Positions 61,177 through 64,000 of a stretch of 64,000 nucleotides of DNA are shown here, piece by piece. The position numbers and the translations under genes are program-made. The stretch's first letter is position 1; every line of letters starts with the position of its first letter. The stretch covers positions 124,001 to 188,000 of the forward strand of contig NZ_VRYN01000002.1 in the NCBI RefSeq assembly GCF_008124605.1, given 5' to 3'. The notes under the pieces were generated by a model that was not told where the DNA came from, made no database searches, and worked only from the letters and a program-made list of their open reading frames with translations. The DNA comes from Halobacterium salinarum DSM 3754. Lineage in GTDB: Archaea > Halobacteriota > Halobacteria > Halobacteriales > Halobacteriaceae.

Positions 61177-61911
61177 TTAATCGCCGTGCGTCCCGGCGTG
61201 GGACACCACCGCGATCGGGAGCGGCGTCCCCCAGGACAGCGTGACGGGGCTGTCGACGGGGACGCGGCCGTGGGCGTGCCCGTCGGCGTGGAGTTCGACG
61301 GTGGTTTCGTCGCGGGCCACCGTGACCGAGACCGGCGGGCAGACGACCCAGTTGGTGCGGTCGACGCGGAACGGCGAGACGGGAACGACGGCGGCCGCCG
61401 AGACGCCGGGGGCGAGGTGCGGGCCGCCGGCGTCGGCGGCGTATCCATGGCTCCCGAGTGGTGTGGCGGCGACGATCCCGTCGGCGCGGACCGACGCCAC
61501 GGTCCGGTCGGGCGTCGAGACCGTGTACTCGGAGATCTTCGCGGGCGCGGTCGTCATCAGCGACACGTCGGCGATCGCGCGCGCGTCGGTGGTCGGCGTG
61601 GTCACGTCGAACGTGGGGTGGTCGACGACCGTGTACGAGCCGGCGGCGACAGCGGCGATCGCGTCGGTGGTGTCGGCGGGGGCGACGCTGTCGGGGGCGG
61701 CGTCGACGTCGACCGGCACCACCGGCGGCTGGGCGGCGGGCGCGACGTCGGACAGCGCGGCCGCACGGAGCCCGGCGTCACCGACCGCGACGACGATGTC
61801 AGCGGCTGCGGCGTCCCCAACCAGGGTTGCGTCGTCGCTCGCGGTGAGCGTCGCGACCGTGGGGGCGGTGCTGTCGCCGCGGACAGCGACGTGGAGTGTC
61901 ACCGCGGCCAC
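61177..61911 (-). CDS. NAD-kinase-like protein with degenerate GGDG motif
   Basis: 244 aa from GTG 61911. The C-terminal region matches the NAD kinase domain (DGIVAATPLGSHGYAADAGGP, then APGVSAAAVVPVSPF). But the N-terminal GGDGTxL loop, essential for phosphate transfer, reads VGDAGLRAAAL. It may be an inactive or altered paralogue. The frame is open without ATG/GTG for 25 more codons upstream (VTDETDADFRSAVAT), so the N-terminus is uncertain. Confidence 0.75.
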   Translation of the reverse strand: MAAVTLHVAVRGDSTAPTVATLTASDDATLVGDAAAADIVVAVGDAGLRAAALSDVAPAAQPPVVPVDVDAAPDSVAPADTTDAIAAVAAGSYTVVDHPTFDVTTPTTDARAIADVSLMTTAPAKISEYTVSTPDRTVASVRADGIVAATPLGSHGYAADAGGPHLAPGVSAAAVVPVSPFRVDRTNWVVCPPVSVTVARDETTVELHADGHAHGRVPVDSPVTLSWGTPLPIAVVSHAGTHGD

Positions 61912-62040
61912 AACCCCGGTTGCGGCGGTGGCGACAGCGCTCCGGAAGTCGGCGTCTGTCTCATCGGTAACATCGGGGACCGCGACTCACAAAAACCCGA
62001 CGGGCGCGACCCGGACGCCGGGAGTGTGGCGGCGTGGCGA

Positions 62041-63342
62041 CTAGTACGGCCAGTCGCCGGTGATCTGCATGCCTTCGGCGAGGCCTGCGTCCGTCAAGCC
62101 GGCGGCAACGTCGGCCTCACTGGCGTGCGCGACCGCGAAGCCGTCGTCGGCCAGGCGAGCCGCGAGCGCGGCGAGGAGGATAGCGTGCTCGCGGAACGTC
62201 CGGAGTTCGAGTTTGTCGAGCGTGTCGGCGGACGTGTGCCCCCAGCCGCGGCCGCCGGCGGCGTCGCTGGTGGCGTGGTAGCCGGGAACGCCGTGTTTGA
62301 CGTACGCCCAGTGGTCGGAGTGGGGGTTGAGGGCTGGGGCGACCGTGATCGGGTGGGCGAACGTGTCGCTGACCGCGTTGGCGGCGTCCCCGAGCGCGTC
62401 GAAGCGGTGGGTGTACAGCTTGAGCGTGCGCTCGCGCACCACGCCGTCGAGGTTGAGCACCGCGCGAACGTCGTCGAGGTCGCGCTGGGCGGCGTCGTGG
62501 TGTGAGCCGACGAGCCCGACCTCTTCGGCACCGAAACAGACGAAGTGAACACGCGTGTCGAGCGCCGACTCCCGGGCGGCCAGGATGCGTGCGAGCTCGA
62601 CGGCCATCGCAGTGCCGGCACCGTTGTCCATCGCCCCGTCCGTGATGTCGTGGGCGTCGACGTGGCTGGTGACCAGTAGCTCGGCGTCGGTGTCCGGGCC
62701 GAGTGTCGCGTGGACGTTCTGGCTGGTGGCGTCGTGCGTGTCGGCGTCGACGGTGAGCGTGACGGTGTCGTGCTCGAAGCGCCGGGAGAGCCGGGTTCCC
62801 GTCTCCGTGGAGACGCCGACCGCGGGGATCTCGCCGATCGGGTCGTCGCCGGTGCCGACGCTGCCGGTCGCCGGGAGACAGCCCGCGACGTGGTTCATGT
62901 ATACGAAGCCGGCGGCACCGGCCGCGACGGCGTGGGCGTATTTCTCTCGGCGGTGGAGGTGGCGGTCGTACCAGTCGGGCACGTCGGCGGCGACCATCAC
63001 GATCGCGCCGTCGAGGTCGGCGTCCTCGAAGTCCCCGGGCAGTCCGTAGCTGAGGTCGACGAACTCGCCGGCGGCGGTCCCGGCGGGACTGCGCGGGAGT
63101 GCGATGGTGTCCGCGGTGGTGTCGGCGGGCGTCTCGATGGCGCTGTCGCCGCGCGTCCACCCCTGGACCGGGAACGTATCGAGCCACGCGTCGTCGGCGT
63201 GCTGTGCGAGCGCGTCCCGGGTTGCGGCGGCGGCCTCGCGTTCGCCGTCGCTGCCCGCCATCCGGGTGGGGGTGTCAACGAGTCGTTGGAGGTGCGTCCA
63301 GCCGGTGGTGCTGGTGAACGTGTCGCCGATCCAGTCGGTCAT
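62041..63342 (-). CDS. M28-family zinc aminopeptidase/PA-domain peptidase
   Basis: 433 aa. N-terminal peptidase part, an inserted PA-like domain (about 85-185, FVYMNHVAGCLPATG), then metal ligands in SHVDAHDITDGAMDNGAG, catalytic Glu in CFGAEEVGLVGS, and later ligands in NLDGVVRE and WGHTSADTLDKL. No signal peptide, so cytosolic. Digests peptides to amino acids. A CTTCTTAG element lies about 30 bp upstream of ATG 63342. Confidence 0.92.
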   Translation of the reverse strand: MTDWIGDTFTSTTGWTHLQRLVDTPTRMAGSDGEREAAAATRDALAQHADDAWLDTFPVQGWTRGDSAIETPADTTADTIALPRSPAGTAAGEFVDLSYGLPGDFEDADLDGAIVMVAADVPDWYDRHLHRREKYAHAVAAGAAGFVYMNHVAGCLPATGSVGTGDDPIGEIPAVGVSTETGTRLSRRFEHDTVTLTVDADTHDATSQNVHATLGPDTDAELLVTSHVDAHDITDGAMDNGAGTAMAVELARILAARESALDTRVHFVCFGAEEVGLVGSHHDAAQRDLDDVRAVLNLDGVVRERTLKLYTHRFDALGDAANAVSDTFAHPITVAPALNPHSDHWAYVKHGVPGYHATSDAAGGRGWGHTSADTLDKLELRTFREHAILLAALAARLADDGFAVAHASEADVAAGLTDAGLAEGMQITGDWPY

Positions 63343-63392
63343 AGCGGGGCGGACGCGGGGCGTGGGCTAAGAAGTTATGGAAGAACAGCGAG

Positions 63393-63650
63393 CTACAGCT
63401 CGTCTTCGTCTTTGAGGCCGGCGATCACGTCGTCGACGAGGGTGTCGACGGAGTCGTAGGGGAAGTCCGCGCGGCTCGAGAGCTTGGTGGCCAGCTCCAT
63501 CGCCGTCCAGGATTCGCCGCCGGCCTCGAAGGACGTCGAGGGGCCGCTTGGGAGCGCCGGCACGAGCCCCATCTGGTTTTTGACGGGATAGTCGGCGGTT
63601 GCGAACGCGTCGGTGAGTTCCTCGCGGAGTTCGGACTCGACAGTGGACAT
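63393..63650 (-). CDS. MTH865-family small protein
   Basis: 85 aa, all-helical, EF-hand-like family of unknown function from archaea: DAFATADYPVKNQMGLVPALPSGP and ADFPYDSVDTLVDDVIAGL match the two halves of the fold. AATGATAAGC 27 bp upstream of ATG 63650 indicates a leaderless mRNA. Confidence 0.82.
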   Translation of the reverse strand: MSTVESELREELTDAFATADYPVKNQMGLVPALPSGPSTSFEAGGESWTAMELATKLSSRADFPYDSVDTLVDDVIAGLKDEDEL

Positions 63651-63671
63651 GGGAGGGTCGTCGGTACCACC

Positions 63672-63681
63672 AATGATAAGC
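63672..63681 (-). promoter_or_regulatory. TATA box of the MTH865-like gene
   Basis: AATGATAAGC on the plus strand (GCTTATCATT in the gene's direction), centred 27 bp before ATG 63650. Confidence 0.55.
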
Positions 63682-63792
63682 GTTCTGGAACGACGGACGT
63701 GCGGACGCGCGTTGTCGGTGGCGGCCTCACGGGGGCGTGTGGCGAACGGACAAACCAAAGTCTTCAGTAGCCGTGATTCCTTAGCCGCACGT

Positions 63793-64000
63793 ATGAACTC
63801 CGAGACCGATGTGGGGGTGTCCCGGCGGAGCGTCCTTCGCGGCGGCGTGGCTGCCGCTGCGGGTGCAGCGGCCACGGGCACGGCGGCGGCAGCCGAAGGC
63901 GAGGGCGGTGACGGCGGCGGGGAGAAAGTCGTGAAAGTCGGCCCCAACGGGAGTAACGTCTTCAAGCCCGCGGAGATGTACGTCAAACCCGGTACGAAAG
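63793..64000 (+). CDS. Second halocyanin, N-terminal part
   Basis: 69 codons before the window ends. Tat-type signal (SRRSVLRGGVAAAAGAAATG), a Gly/Glu linker, then KVGPNGSNVFKPAEMYVKPG, closely similar to residues 79-98 of the halocyanin at 56471. Copper ligands lie outside the window. With the anchored halocyanin it could form a two-step copper relay. Confidence 0.88.
   Translation, partial: MNSETDVGVSRRSVLRGGVAAAAGAAATGTAAAAEGEGGDGGGEKVVKVGPNGSNVFKPAEMYVKPGTK

Overview
The window is haloarchaeal chromosome, most likely Halobacterium (salinarum or a close relative). The signs are about two-thirds G+C with strongly GC-biased third codon positions, very acidic proteins, TATA-like boxes 26-30 bp before start codons with many apparently leaderless mRNAs, halocyanins, a two-TM chemotaxis transducer of the Halobacterium Htr type, an archaeal 7S (SRP) RNA and split nuoJ genes. 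Species assignment is inference from gene content; no search was run.

Region by region. (1) 1-5074: aa3-type terminal oxidase cluster: end of coxB, coxC, coxA and several small membrane proteins, one of only 28 residues, with biotin ligase birA placed tail to tail with coxB. (2) 5129-10241: acetyltransferase with a zinc tail, methylmalonyl-CoA mutase large subunit, CBS/ParB-like protein and a TrkA-N/DHH phosphoesterase. (3) 10309-20667: eleven-gene complex I operon, nuoA-B-CD-H-I-J1-J2-K-L-M-N, without the NADH module NuoEFG. (4) 20793-26004: purKE, a GT-C membrane glycosyltransferase, ribH and an aminotransferase. (5) 26128-31058: glutamate dehydrogenase, CitE-type lyase, MaoC hydratase, a DoxX-like protein and an acyl-CoA carboxylase beta subunit with an unusual N-terminus. 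With the mutase in region 2 these cover several steps of propionate or methylaspartate-cycle chemistry. (6) 31149-38891: FAD oxidoreductase, SppA plus a DUF4350-like partner, a two-RCK potassium channel, an Htr transducer and a small membrane protein.

(7) About 38930-41873 is an A+T-rich, gene-poor island ending at the 3' end of tRNA-Arg(TCG). It holds unrecognised genes, one with a HEPN-like tail, gene debris and a cluster of perfect inverted repeats. (8) 42064-54159 is housekeeping: archaeal lipid prenyltransferase, a RAD55-like protein, CoA-binding protein, cysteine synthase-like enzyme, SRP RNA, UspA, RNase P subunit Rnp4, a YhbY-like protein, two adjacent GT4 glycosyltransferases, a DUF2797-like protein, phosphomevalonate decarboxylase and endonuclease III. 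(9) 54259-61132 is the quinol-oxidising cytochrome b/Rieske cluster: membrane-anchored winged-helix regulator, membrane-anchored halocyanin, Rieske protein, split b6-type cytochrome b and subunit IV, and six small or uncharacterised membrane proteins. (10) 61177-64000: a NAD-kinase-like protein, an M28 peptidase, an MTH865-like protein and the start of a second halocyanin.

Together, regions 1, 3 and 9 encode a respiratory chain: complex I-like quinone reductase, then a b6-type cytochrome b/Rieske complex, then membrane-bound blue copper halocyanin, then aa3 oxidase. No c-type haem motif (CxxCH) was noticed in the bc-type cluster, so halocyanin probably takes the place of cytochrome c1/f and c. 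The most notable less-explained items are the halocyanin-based b6-like complex with its small membrane proteins, the N-terminally extended carboxylase, the tRNA-flanked island with its HEPN-like gene and hairpin cluster, and a NAD-kinase relative that has lost its signature glycine-rich motif.
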